Source: Paenibacillus dendritiformis (GTDB lineage Bacteria > Bacillota > Bacilli > Paenibacillales > Paenibacillaceae). Taken from it: a stretch of 50,398 nucleotides of DNA. The stretch lies in NCBI RefSeq assembly GCF_015845845.1, contig NZ_LDIG01000198.1:1-50398 (forward strand), given 5' to 3'. Positions 16,311 through 24,687 of this stretch are shown here, in pieces (within the stretch, counting starts at the first letter, position 1; each line of letters begins with the position of its first letter). Both the position numbers and the translations under genes were made by a program. Below the pieces are notes generated by a model, which worked only from the letters and a program-made list of their open reading frames with translations, searched no databases and was not told the origin of the DNA.

Positions 16311-17923
16311 ACAGGGTTAGGATCAAAGTGTTGATCGTTGACGATGAACTGATTATCCGCAAAGGGATACGAACTTCAATCGATTGGGAAGAGCTAGGCA
16401 TCGAGATCGTCGGCGAAGCGAAGAACGGGCAGGAGGCCTTGGAGCTGTCCGGCCGTCTGGAGCCCGACATCGTCATGACGGATATCCGGATGCCGGTCAT
16501 GGACGGACTCGCTTTGGCCGCGGCGCTGCGCGAACGGCAACCGCATGTCAAAATCATTATCGTATCGGGCTATGATGATTTCGACTATGCGCGGCAGGCG
16601 CTCAAAATCGGCGTCAGCGAATATTTGACCAAGCCGGTCGGCGCCGAGGAGCTGACGAAGCTGATGGTCAAGCTGGGGGATCAGATTCATGAGGAGCGGG
16701 ACCGATCGGATGACGAACGGAACAAGGGGATGCTGCTGCGGGAGAGCCTGCCGTTTATCCAGAGCAAATGGCTGTTTCGGCTCCTCCAGGGAGAGGCGAA
16801 GCTCGATGAGGAACTGCTGGACCGGGCGCGCCAGCTTCAGATTACGCTCGAAGGCCCGGAATATGCCGTCGCCGTCGTCGACATTGACGATTATTTGCTC
16901 TTGATGGGGCAGGCGTCCGACCGGGAGAAGGAACTGCTGATGTTCGCGCTATATAATGTAGCGGACGAGTTGCTGATGGAACGGTATCCAAGCGCCCTCT
17001 GCCAAATGGATGAAAGCTCGATCGCGATTCTGCTCAACGTCAACAGGATGAACAGGCACCGGATCCTCTCCGTGTGCGAGGAACTGAGCGACTGCATCCG
17101 CCGCTTCGTCAAAGTATCCGTCACCATCGGAGTCGGAAGCGTCGTTCCTTCGCTTCATCAGGTGAACGAGAGCATGAACGAGGCGCTTAGCGCCCTGTCG
17201 GGCAAGGCGTACCGCGGCAAAGGGCAGGTCATCCTTTTCCAGCCGGAGCAGCGCGCGGACAAGGATGAACCGGTGTTCGTCTCGGCCAAGGAGGAAGCCG
17301 AGCTGCTTCAATGTCTGACGGCGTTGGACACCGCCGGCATACAGGAACGGCTCGACACCTGGTTCCGGCAGTTCGCGGAAGCGGGCGCATCCTATCCGCA
17401 TGTCCGCTCGCTGTGCGTGAAGCTGATCGTGCTGGCGACGAATCATGTGGAGCAGATGGGGGTGCAGCGCAGCGAGCTGGAGCCGGTGCTACTGCGGCCG
17501 TACGAGGAGGTTCACAAGTACGAGACGATCTTCGATCTGCGAAGCTGGGTCGGCCGCCTCTTCGATTCCTTCGTCGATCATCTTACCCGCCACAAGACCG
17601 GGCGCTACCGCAATATCGTCGCGGTGGCGATTCAATATATGCAGGAGCATTATGCCCAGGATCTGAAGCTGGAGGACGTGGCCGGCCAGGTGTACGTCAC
17701 CCCGAACTATTTCAGCCGCGTCTTCAAGGAAGAGACCGGGGAGCATTTCTCGGAATGGCTGAACAAGCTCCGGGTCGAGAAGGCGAAGCAGCTGCTGAAG
17801 GATGTCGGGCTCAAGGTGTATGAGGTCGCCGAGCGGGTAGGTTATAATGACTATAAATATTTCGCGCATATCTTCAAAAAATATACCGGCATCACTCCGA
17901 AGCAGTACCGCAATGAATTGTAG
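16307..17923 (+). CDS. Response regulator with AraC-type output, YesN-like
   Basis: A 538-residue regulator. Receiver domain 7-125 with acidic pair VDDE (11-14), phospho-acceptor Asp59 in MTDIRMP and the YLTKPV lysine; a long middle region of about 270 residues (YesN-type, GGDEF-like remnant); and a C-terminal AraC helix-turn-helix pair (DLKLEDVAGQVYVTPNYFSR and KVYEVAERVGYNDYKYFAHI). The start ATG overlaps the kinase stop codon, indicating translational coupling. It most likely activates the downstream ABC importer operon, as YesN-type regulators usually do. Confidence 0.93.
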   Translation: MNRVRIKVLIVDDELIIRKGIRTSIDWEELGIEIVGEAKNGQEALELSGRLEPDIVMTDIRMPVMDGLALAAALRERQPHVKIIIVSGYDDFDYARQALKIGVSEYLTKPVGAEELTKLMVKLGDQIHEERDRSDDERNKGMLLRESLPFIQSKWLFRLLQGEAKLDEELLDRARQLQITLEGPEYAVAVVDIDDYLLLMGQASDREKELLMFALYNVADELLMERYPSALCQMDESSIAILLNVNRMNRHRILSVCEELSDCIRRFVKVSVTIGVGSVVPSLHQVNESMNEALSALSGKAYRGKGQVILFQPEQRADKDEPVFVSAKEEAELLQCLTALDTAGIQERLDTWFRQFAEAGASYPHVRSLCVKLIVLATNHVEQMGVQRSELEPVLLRPYEEVHKYETIFDLRSWVGRLFDSFVDHLTRHKTGRYRNIVAVAIQYMQEHYAQDLKLEDVAGQVYVTPNYFSRVFKEETGEHFSEWLNKLRVEKAKQLLKDVGLKVYEVAERVGYNDYKYFAHIFKKYTGITPKQYRNEL

Positions 17924-17964
17924 CGGCAGGAGAAAGGATGCAGCTAATGGGGCAGAATACAAAT

Positions 17965-18003
17965 AAGGCAAGGCTGGCGGCGGCGCCGGCTTTGCCTTTT
18001 TTT
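17965..18003 (+). terminator. Intrinsic terminator after the two-component operon
   Basis: AAGGCAAGGC (17965-17974) pairs with the right arm GCCGGCTTTGCCTT (17985-17998, one mismatch), followed by a run of T's to 18003. It separates the two-component transcript from the importer operon. Confidence 0.8.
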
Positions 18004-18109
18004 GTCTTCCGCCGCGATCCGCGGCCGCGGTTCCGCAGGAAACGGGAAGAAGGTTAAAAAATCGGATAATTTGATATAATCCTCTACTTACGATCCGGGT
18101 CCGATTACC

Positions 18110-18136
18110 TATACTTAAGATTGTAAACGGTCGCAC
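18110..18136 (+). promoter_or_regulatory. cre (CcpA) site beside a likely minus 10 box
   Basis: TTGTAAACGGTCGCAC (18121-18136) matches 15 of 16 positions of the catabolite-responsive element consensus WTGNAANCGNWNNCAW. It starts 6 bp after TATACT (18110-18115), a possible minus 10 box, so CcpA bound here would cover the transcription start and repress the importer operon on preferred sugars. Another TATAAT is at 18075-18080. Neither has a good minus 35 box, as expected for a promoter needing an activator such as the AraC-type regulator upstream. Confidence 0.65.
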
Positions 18137-18172
18137 ACATAATGATTGCACAACTTAAAGGGGTGTACAAAA

Positions 18173-19501
18173 ATGAAAAAAGGCATCAAACGTTGGACCT
18201 CGATTCTGCTGATCAGCTGTCTGGCGGTAGCGGTAGCCGGCTGCGGCTCGTCCAAGCCGGCCGCAGAGACGGGCAAGGACAAAAGCCCGTCCGATCCGAT
18301 TACGTTCATGCACATGTTCGACAAGAACGCCGAAGGCGGAGGACTCCATCAAGCGGAACTGCTCGACAAGTTCACGGCGGAGAATCCGGACATTCAGCTC
18401 GATCAAGAGATTCAGTCGCATGACAACTACGAGACGAAGATCAAGACGCTGGCCGCTGCGAACGAGCTGCCGGACGTATTCTTGATGAAGAGCTCGATGG
18501 TCACGACCTTTGTCGAGAACGGACTGGTAAGACCGGTCGACGATCTGCTGGATAAAGATCCGGACTGGAAGAACGGCTTCGTAGACGGCGCGCTGGATAC
18601 GTACCAAGTCGACGGACAAACATACGGCATTCAATTTTCGGGCGGACCGACCCATGTTATTTATTACAACAAAGATTTGGTTGCCAAAGCCGGCTTCTCC
18701 GAATTCCCGAAAACATGGGATGACTTCCTGAAGCTGATCGACAACCTGAAAGCGCAGAACATTACGCCGATTGCCTTCGGCAACAAAGGCAAATGGCTCG
18801 CGAACTCGAGCTATATGTCGACGCTGGGCGACCGCTTCACCGGAACGCAATGGTTCGAGAGCCTCGCGAACCACAAAGGAGCCAAGTTCACCGACAAAGA
18901 GTTCGTGCAAGCGTTGGAGTTGTTCCAGGATCTGGCTAAGCGCGGCGCGTTCAACAACGACATGAACTCAATCGATAACAATCAGATGAAGACGCTCTAT
19001 TATAACGGCAAGGCGGCGATGTTCATCGAAGGCGCCTGGGCGAGCAACGCGGTGGAGACCGGCGGCCCGCAAGAGATTCTGGAGAAGACGGAATTGGCTG
19101 TCTTCCCGGCTATCGACGGCGCGAAGGGCGACCAGAACGGCGTATCGGGCGGCGGCGGATGGGCTTATGCCATCAATGCGAACATCGATGAGTCGAAGCT
19201 CGACGATATCGCCAAGCTGATGAAAACCCTGTCCGACAAGGAAGCGGCCAAAGTCATTCTGAAATACGGCGACATTCCGTCCAGCAAGGTGGATAACATC
19301 AACGAGCTTGATCTGTCCCCGCTCACCAAAAAAATGGTGAAGCTGCTGGAAACGACGAAATATGTTCCTATCTACGATTCCCGTCTCTCCCCAGGTCTGA
19401 CGGAAGCGATGAACTCCGCGATGCAGGAAATGCTCATCGGGCAACTGACGCCGGAAAAAGCGGCGGAAGTGATGCAAAAGGAATACGAAAACGAAATGTA
19501 A
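18173..19501 (+). CDS. Sugar ABC importer, substrate-binding lipoprotein
   Basis: A 442-residue family 1 solute-binding protein. The signal peptide MKKGIKRWTSILLISC ends in the lipobox VAGC, so the mature protein is lipid-anchored outside the membrane. Typical blocks are LLDKFTAENPDIQ, NELPDVFLMKSSM, IYYNKDLVAKAGF and YYNGKAAMFIEGAWASN, as in CUT1 oligosaccharide-binding proteins. ATG 18173 follows AAAGGGGTG; an in-frame ATG at 18146 is rejected because it would place residues ahead of the signal peptide. The two permeases follow after 169 bp with a hairpin between, which would favour excess binding protein. Confidence 0.93.
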   Translation: MKKGIKRWTSILLISCLAVAVAGCGSSKPAAETGKDKSPSDPITFMHMFDKNAEGGGLHQAELLDKFTAENPDIQLDQEIQSHDNYETKIKTLAAANELPDVFLMKSSMVTTFVENGLVRPVDDLLDKDPDWKNGFVDGALDTYQVDGQTYGIQFSGGPTHVIYYNKDLVAKAGFSEFPKTWDDFLKLIDNLKAQNITPIAFGNKGKWLANSSYMSTLGDRFTGTQWFESLANHKGAKFTDKEFVQALELFQDLAKRGAFNNDMNSIDNNQMKTLYYNGKAAMFIEGAWASNAVETGGPQEILEKTELAVFPAIDGAKGDQNGVSGGGGWAYAINANIDESKLDDIAKLMKTLSDKEAAKVILKYGDIPSSKVDNINELDLSPLTKKMVKLLETTKYVPIYDSRLSPGLTEAMNSAMQEMLIGQLTPEKAAEVMQKEYENEM

Positions 19502-19580
19502 TCCCGGCTTGGAAGACAAGCTGGCACATAACAAAGATCCGAACAAGATACACAGATAGCGATGCAACAGTTGGATAGTA

Positions 19581-19627
19581 GACGGACGGACCCTTCTCCT
19601 GAACGCCATGTTCGGGAGGAGTCTGTC
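19581..19627 (+). terminator. Attenuator hairpin between binding protein and permease
   Basis: GACGGAC (19581-19587) pairs with GTCTGTC (19621-19627), and an inner stem joins TTCTCCTGAAC (19594-19604) to GTTCGGGAGGA (19610-19620) with G-T wobble. It is followed by only a short T stretch, so partial termination or RNA stabilisation of the upstream message is more likely than a full stop. Confidence 0.45.
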
Positions 19628-19670
19628 TTGTCTGCCGTTCTGCATATGCAAAAGAGAGGAGAGAGCCGTG

Positions 19671-20555
19671 ATGAATAACTCCGCGATTCGGCCCAAGCGC
19701 TGGACATTTTTCGCTTATTTGCTGCCGAGCGTGCTGCTGTACGCATTCATGGTCCTTGTTCCGTTGGTGCTCGCCTTGCGGTACAGCTTCTATAAATGGT
19801 CGGGCGGACCGAAGATGGAATGGATCGGGCTCCGGAACTATGAGGTGCTTCTTCAAGATGCGAAATTTTGGGGCGCTTTTCTCAACAACTTAATTATTGT
19901 CGGCTTCAGTGTCGTCGGCCAGATCGGGATCGCGTTCGTCATCGCGGTATTCCTGATGAACAAATGGGTGAAGTGGCGCGAATTCCACCGGACCGTCATC
20001 TTTATCCCGGTCGTCCTGTCCTCGGTCGTCATCGGGTTCCTGTGGTCCATGATCTTCAACAATGACGCGGGACTGCTGAACTGGCTGCTGACTTCGCTGG
20101 GGCTCGAATCCTGGATCAAGCCTTGGCTGGACGATCCGAACGTCGTCATGTACTCCGTAACAGCACCGATTGTGTGGCAATATATCGGTTTCTACCTGAT
20201 TATATTTATGGCTTCGATGCAAAGCATCAACGGGGAAGTGTACGAGATGGCGGAGATCGATGGAGCCACCGGCTTCAAGAAGACGATGTACATTACGCTG
20301 CCCCTGCTGAAAGATACGATGAAAATTGCCGTGATGCTCTGTATTGCGGGGAACATGAAGGCGTTCGACAGCATCTTCGTCATGACGGGAGGCGGACCGG
20401 GCAATTCCTCCACGGTCATGGCGCAATACGCATATGACACGTCGTTCAAAGCGTTCAAGCTTGGATACGGCAGTGCCATCTCCATCGGCATTATGGTGCT
20501 CAGCGTCTTCCTTATCCTGTTGAGCCGTCTGATTGGAGGGAAGAACAATGACTAA
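19671..20555 (+). CDS. Sugar ABC importer permease, MalF/LplB-like
   Basis: A 294-residue membrane protein with six predicted helices. The first, FAYLLPSVLLYAFMVLVPLV, is typical of CUT1 permeases, and the ATPase-contact EAA loop is YEMAEIDGATGFKKTMYITL. ATG 19671 follows GAGAGGAGAG. Its stop codon overlaps the next permease start by 8 bases (ATGACTAA), so the two are translationally coupled. No ATP-binding subunit is encoded here; such importers usually share a common MsmX/MsiK-type ATPase encoded elsewhere. Confidence 0.93.
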   Translation: MNNSAIRPKRWTFFAYLLPSVLLYAFMVLVPLVLALRYSFYKWSGGPKMEWIGLRNYEVLLQDAKFWGAFLNNLIIVGFSVVGQIGIAFVIAVFLMNKWVKWREFHRTVIFIPVVLSSVVIGFLWSMIFNNDAGLLNWLLTSLGLESWIKPWLDDPNVVMYSVTAPIVWQYIGFYLIIFMASMQSINGEVYEMAEIDGATGFKKTMYITLPLLKDTMKIAVMLCIAGNMKAFDSIFVMTGGGPGNSSTVMAQYAYDTSFKAFKLGYGSAISIGIMVLSVFLILLSRLIGGKNND

Positions 20556-21381
20556 AACGATGCGGTTCATTCCGCGGTTCCTGATCAACCTGTTCCTGTG
20601 GATCATGTCGTTGTCCTGCATATTCCCGGTCATCTGGATGATCTATTCCTCGCTGAAAACCCAGCAGGAATTCAATCTGAATATTATTTCATTGCCGACG
20701 TCGCTTAATTTCCAGAACTATATTGACGCATTCCGCATCGGGAAGATGGATACCTATTTCGTGAACAGCGTATTCGTTACGGTGTTGACGGTCATCTTTA
20801 CGGTCGTCCTGAGCTTCCTGGCCGCTTATATTTTGGCCCGTTTCGATTTCCCGGGGCGCAATCTGGTCTACTTCATGTTCCTGGCAGGGATGCTCATTCC
20901 GATTCACGGTCTGCTTATCCCGGTATTCGTCGAGTTCAAGACGCTGGGGCTGCTCGATCAGCGGATAACGCTCGTGCTGCCGTATGTCGCCTTCAACCTG
21001 TCGATGGGGATATTCCTGTTCGAGAACTTCATCAAATCGGTCCCGCTCGAGGTCGAGGAAGCGGCGGCGATTGACGGAAGCAGCACGACGCGGCGCGTGC
21101 TTACGATCGTGCTTCCGATGTGTCTTCCGGTCATCTCGACGGCCATCATTCTGTATTTCCTGGGCGCCTGGAACGAGTTCCCGTTCGCGCTCGTGCTGAT
21201 TAAGAGCCCGGAGCTGCGGACGCTGCCGGTCGGCCTCACGAATTTCAACGGACAGTTCACCGTGAACTATCCGCAGATGATGGCGGCGATGGTCATCGTC
21301 GTCTTGCCGGTCATTTTGACTTATCTCGCATTCTATAAGAAAATTATGCAAGGAATGACGGCGGGGGCCGTCAAAGGCTGA
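20548..21381 (+). CDS. Sugar ABC importer permease, MalG/LplC-like
   Basis: A 277-residue six-helix permease partner. Signs are the N-terminal helix (FLINLFLWIMSLSCIFPVIW), the EAA motif VEEAAAIDGSSTTRRVLTIV and the C-terminal YKKIMQGMTAGAVKG tail universal in MalG-type proteins. The start ATG 20548 has GGAGGG 9 bases upstream inside the previous gene. It ends 44 bp ahead of the sulfatase gene and belongs to the same operon. Confidence 0.93.
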   Translation: MTKTMRFIPRFLINLFLWIMSLSCIFPVIWMIYSSLKTQQEFNLNIISLPTSLNFQNYIDAFRIGKMDTYFVNSVFVTVLTVIFTVVLSFLAAYILARFDFPGRNLVYFMFLAGMLIPIHGLLIPVFVEFKTLGLLDQRITLVLPYVAFNLSMGIFLFENFIKSVPLEVEEAAAIDGSSTTRRVLTIVLPMCLPVISTAIILYFLGAWNEFPFALVLIKSPELRTLPVGLTNFNGQFTVNYPQMMAAMVIVVLPVILTYLAFYKKIMQGMTAGAVKG

Positions 21382-21425
21382 CGGCTCCCGTCTATCGAAC
21401 ATAATGAGCAGATAGGGGCGGATGA

Positions 21426-22808
21426 ATGATGGACAAGCATTCCGCGCGGCGGCCGAATGTGATCATGCTCGTCGCCGATGACCACCGGTATGAGTCGATT
21501 CGGGCGCATGGCAATCCCGAGGTGATGACTCCTACGCTGGACCGATTGGCCGAGCGCGGCGTCAGCTTCCAGAGCACGAACATCATTGGCGGGATGGACG
21601 GGGCGGTATGCTCGCCATGCCGGGCCTGCCTGAACACCGGTTCCTCGATTTTCGGGGCGACGGTGAAGCAGGAGCTGGGCGACACGGTGGAGAAGATGAC
21701 GCTGTCTCCGGAGAAGCGCACCTTGGGCGAGACGTTCCAACAGCATGGTTACTATGCGTATGCGGTCGGGAAGTGGCATAATGACACCGCCAGCTTCAAC
21801 CGCAGCTTTGCCGGCGGCAACCGCATTTTTTTCGGCGGAATGAGCCATCATCGCGAGGTCCCTGTCTATGCCTATGATCCGACGGGAACGTATTCCTCCT
21901 TCCAGCGCACCATCGAGAGCACGTTCTCGACCGAGCTGTTCACGGATGAAGCGGAGGCGTTCATCCGGAGATATGACCGGGAGGACCCGTTTTTCCTCTA
22001 TGTTGCCTATACCTCTCCTCATGATCCGCGGACGGCGCCCGAGCCGTATGCGTCGCAGTATAAGGGCGACCGCGTCGCCGTGCCCGGCAATTTTTTGCCG
22101 GAGCATCCTTTTGACAACGGAGAGATGCATATCCGCGATGAGGGGCTCGCGGGCCGGCCGCGCACGAAGGAAGAGGTTCGGCGCCATCTCGCCGATTATT
22201 ACGCGATGATCACCCATATGGATGCGCAGATGGGGCGGCTGATCCAGGCGCTGGAGGACTCCGGGCGAATGGACGACACGATCGTCGTCTATACGTCTGA
22301 CCACGGGCTCGCCGTCGGGCAGCATGGCTTGATGGGCAAGCAGAATCTGTATGAGCACAGCATCCGCATCCCATGGCTCGTGGCCGGGCCTGGCGTTCCG
22401 GCCAAGGGACTGATCGGCGGGCAAGTGTATCAGATGGATATTTTTCCGACCTTATGCGAGCTGGCCGGCATTCCGGTTCCGGCCTCTGTGGAAGGGCGCA
22501 GCATGGCGGACCTGATGCGCGGCGATGCCGGCGCGGAACGGAGCACCGTCTATGCCCTGTACAAGGACACGCAGCGGATGGTGAAGGACGGCCGCTACAA
22601 GCTCATTCGCTACCGGAAGTCCGGCGTTACCGGCGAAGGTGCGGACATGGTGCAGCTCTTCGACCTGCTCGAAGATCCCGGGGAGATGCGCAATCTGGCG
22701 CAGGAACCGGAGATGCAGCGGCATATCCGCCGCCTGGACGAGGCGATGCAGGCATGGATGAGACAGGTCGGCGACCCGTACGCGGACTCCTTTGCGATAA
22801 GCGGATGA
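21426..22808 (+). CDS. Sulfatase (formylglycine-dependent, type I)
   Basis: Predicted hydrolysis of a sulfate ester, 460 residues, without signal peptide, so acting in the cytosol on an imported substrate. The N-terminal metal site appears as MLVADDHRYE (14-23). The modification site is CSPCRACLNTG: Cys62 would become formylglycine, and Arg66 fits the C-x-P-x-R rule, although Cys replaces the usual Ser at position 4. Further motifs: VGKWHND, a YTSPHDPRT block and TSDHGLAVGQHGLMGKQNLYE. No formylglycine-generating enzyme is in the window. Alternative: a phosphonate monoester hydrolase-like relative, as some share the C-x-P-x-R motif. Confidence 0.85.
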   Translation: MMDKHSARRPNVIMLVADDHRYESIRAHGNPEVMTPTLDRLAERGVSFQSTNIIGGMDGAVCSPCRACLNTGSSIFGATVKQELGDTVEKMTLSPEKRTLGETFQQHGYYAYAVGKWHNDTASFNRSFAGGNRIFFGGMSHHREVPVYAYDPTGTYSSFQRTIESTFSTELFTDEAEAFIRRYDREDPFFLYVAYTSPHDPRTAPEPYASQYKGDRVAVPGNFLPEHPFDNGEMHIRDEGLAGRPRTKEEVRRHLADYYAMITHMDAQMGRLIQALEDSGRMDDTIVVYTSDHGLAVGQHGLMGKQNLYEHSIRIPWLVAGPGVPAKGLIGGQVYQMDIFPTLCELAGIPVPASVEGRSMADLMRGDAGAERSTVYALYKDTQRMVKDGRYKLIRYRKSGVTGEGADMVQLFDLLEDPGEMRNLAQEPEMQRHIRRLDEAMQAWMRQVGDPYADSFAISG

Positions 22809-22967
22809 AGGTCCGGAGCAGAGGGTAGCGGTAACCCGCGTTTGCATGTAAACTAAGAAGAGCCGCGGGCAGGACAAGGCAGAGGGACGGATTCGTTTTC
22901 CCGCTGTCCATGCCGGCGCATATCATCCCATATATACATCAAGTGGAACAGGTGGAGGATACCCAAG

Positions 22968-24293
22968 ATGGAACAATTCCGATTGCCCAAAATCGACGTG
23001 CCGAAGTTCGAGCTTCCCCAAGCGGTGAAGCAGGTGCTGGCGGAGGCCGAGCAGAAGCTGGCGCATCGCCCGAAGCTGTTGAAGCAGTTCAAGAACTGCT
23101 TCCCGAATACGCTGGAGACGACGACGAAGCTGCTGGAGGACGGCACGACCTTCGTGCTGACCGGAGATATCCCGGCCATGTGGCTGCGCGACTCGGTGGA
23201 GCAAGTCATTCACTATGTCCCGTTGGCCAAGGATGACGCCGATCTGCAGCGCATCATCGGCGGCCTGATCAAGCGCCATATGTTCTATATCAATATCGAT
23301 CCGTATGCGAACGCGTTCAATGAAGGACCGAACGATTGGCATTGGGATGCGAATGATGAAACCGACATGTCCCCATGGGTGTGGGAGCGCAAATATGAGC
23401 TCGATTCGATGTGCTTCACAATTCGTCTCGCTTATATGTATTGGAAAGAAACGGGGCGCACCGATATTTTCGATGCGAACTTCAAATCCGCCATGCGCAA
23501 AATCGTCGATGTCTGGAAGACGGAGCAGCGCCATTTCGAGCAATCGCCGTACCGCTTCATGCGCGAAAATTGCCCGGATATCGATACGCTGCGCAACGAC
23601 GGCCTTGGCATGCCGGTTAACTATACGGGGATGACGTGGTCCGGCTTCCGTCCGAGCGACGATGCCTGCGACTTCCATTACAATATTCCTTCCAACATGT
23701 TCGCGGCCGTCTCGCTGCGCCAGATGCAGGAGATTGCGAAGTACGGCTTCCGCGACGAAGCGTTCGTGAAGGAAATGCACAAGCTCGAAAAAGAAATCGA
23801 GCACGGCATCCAACTGTACGGCACGTACAATCACCCGACCTACGGCAAAATGTACGTGTACGAGACGGACGGCTACGGCAACTTCTGCCTGATGGACGAC
23901 GCGGGAACGCCGAGTCTGATGTCGATTCCGTATATCGGCTATACGGACGCCGGGGATCCGGTCTACCAGAATACGCGCTGCTTCATCCTGAGCAAGGAGA
24001 ATCCGTACTACTTCGAAGGCAAGGCCGCTTCGGGAATCGGCAGCCCGCATACGCCGGACGGGTATGTATGGCATATGGCACTGTCGATGCAGGGCTTGAC
24101 GTCGATCAGCGATGAGGAGATCGTGTCGCTCATCGCCACGCTGGAAGCGACCGATGCCGATACCGGCTTCATGCATGAGGGCTTCCATGCGGACGATCCG
24201 GCTATCTTCACCCGCCCTTGGTTCGCCTGGTCGAACAGTCTGTTCTCCCAGCTCGTGTGGAAGGCGATGCAGCGGGGATTGCTGGACAAATAA
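22968..24293 (+). CDS. GH125 exo-alpha-1,6-mannosidase (metal-independent)
   Basis: A 441-residue glycoside hydrolase of family 125 (formerly DUF1237). Recognised blocks are FVLTGDIPAMWLRDSVEQV (62-80), NEGPNDWHWDANDETDMSPW (118-137), WSGFRPSDDACDFHYNIPSN (224-243) and FMHEGFHADDP (401-411). By spacing, Asp231 and Glu404 correspond to the acid and base (Asp220/Glu393) of the Clostridium perfringens enzyme. No signal peptide, so it acts on imported manno-oligosaccharides. A strong GGTGGAGGATACC leader precedes ATG 22968. Last gene of the importer-sulfatase group, 159 bp after the sulfatase; a minor promoter in that gap cannot be excluded. Confidence 0.9.
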   Translation: MEQFRLPKIDVPKFELPQAVKQVLAEAEQKLAHRPKLLKQFKNCFPNTLETTTKLLEDGTTFVLTGDIPAMWLRDSVEQVIHYVPLAKDDADLQRIIGGLIKRHMFYINIDPYANAFNEGPNDWHWDANDETDMSPWVWERKYELDSMCFTIRLAYMYWKETGRTDIFDANFKSAMRKIVDVWKTEQRHFEQSPYRFMRENCPDIDTLRNDGLGMPVNYTGMTWSGFRPSDDACDFHYNIPSNMFAAVSLRQMQEIAKYGFRDEAFVKEMHKLEKEIEHGIQLYGTYNHPTYGKMYVYETDGYGNFCLMDDAGTPSLMSIPYIGYTDAGDPVYQNTRCFILSKENPYYFEGKAASGIGSPHTPDGYVWHMALSMQGLTSISDEEIVSLIATLEATDADTGFMHEGFHADDPAIFTRPWFAWSNSLFSQLVWKAMQRGLLDK

Positions 24294-24450
24294 GGACAAG
24301 CCGAAGTTTATGAGATACGAGCAAGGGGAATGTCTCACAGGCGCTGCAAAATGATTGAGATGACGAGTTAACAGAAAATGTGGATGCGGGGAAAACGGCG
24401 GCGCGGAAAACGGTGGAATATGGATGAAGCAGTGTAATGCTGCGTGGATG

Positions 24451-24670
24451 CATCAATTTCTGATCTTTAAGCCGCTATTTGATGAAATTCCTGCAAAAGT
24501 ACATGATGTTCATCGATTTTTGTCTTTTATCGATTGGATAGTCAGAAATTGATGCCCTGTAACGGAGTACACGTCATAAAGGAAAAGTGCATTTTTGCAG
24601 TTTTTCGGCGAGTCGAGCTTGAAAATCAGGGGGGCTGTCTCACTGTAGTGAAATACTACTTTTGGGACAC
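24451..24670 (-). repeat. Dispersed intergenic repeat, copy 2, with hairpin and inverted repeats
   Basis: Read on the minus strand: a hairpin arm (TGAGACAGCCCCCC near 24642-24629, pairing imperfectly with GGGACACCCCCC at 24665), then GCTCGACT, GCCG, AACTGC, AAAATGCA, TTTTCC and TTATGACG. The same words in the same order occur on the plus strand at 48201-48275. The outer part holds a perfect 13-bp inverted repeat: CATCAATTTCTGA (24451-24463) and TCAGAAATTGATG (24542-24554). No gene is seen in 24294-24687. The hairpin lies 18 bp past the chemoreceptor stop and may serve as its terminator. Confidence 0.7.
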
Positions 24671-24687
24671 CCCCCTTGCTGCGTTCT

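Noticed and set aside
22923-24338. A 471-codon minus-strand frame opposite the GH125 gene
   Set aside because: Antisense shadow; GH125 on the plus strand keeps all family motifs.
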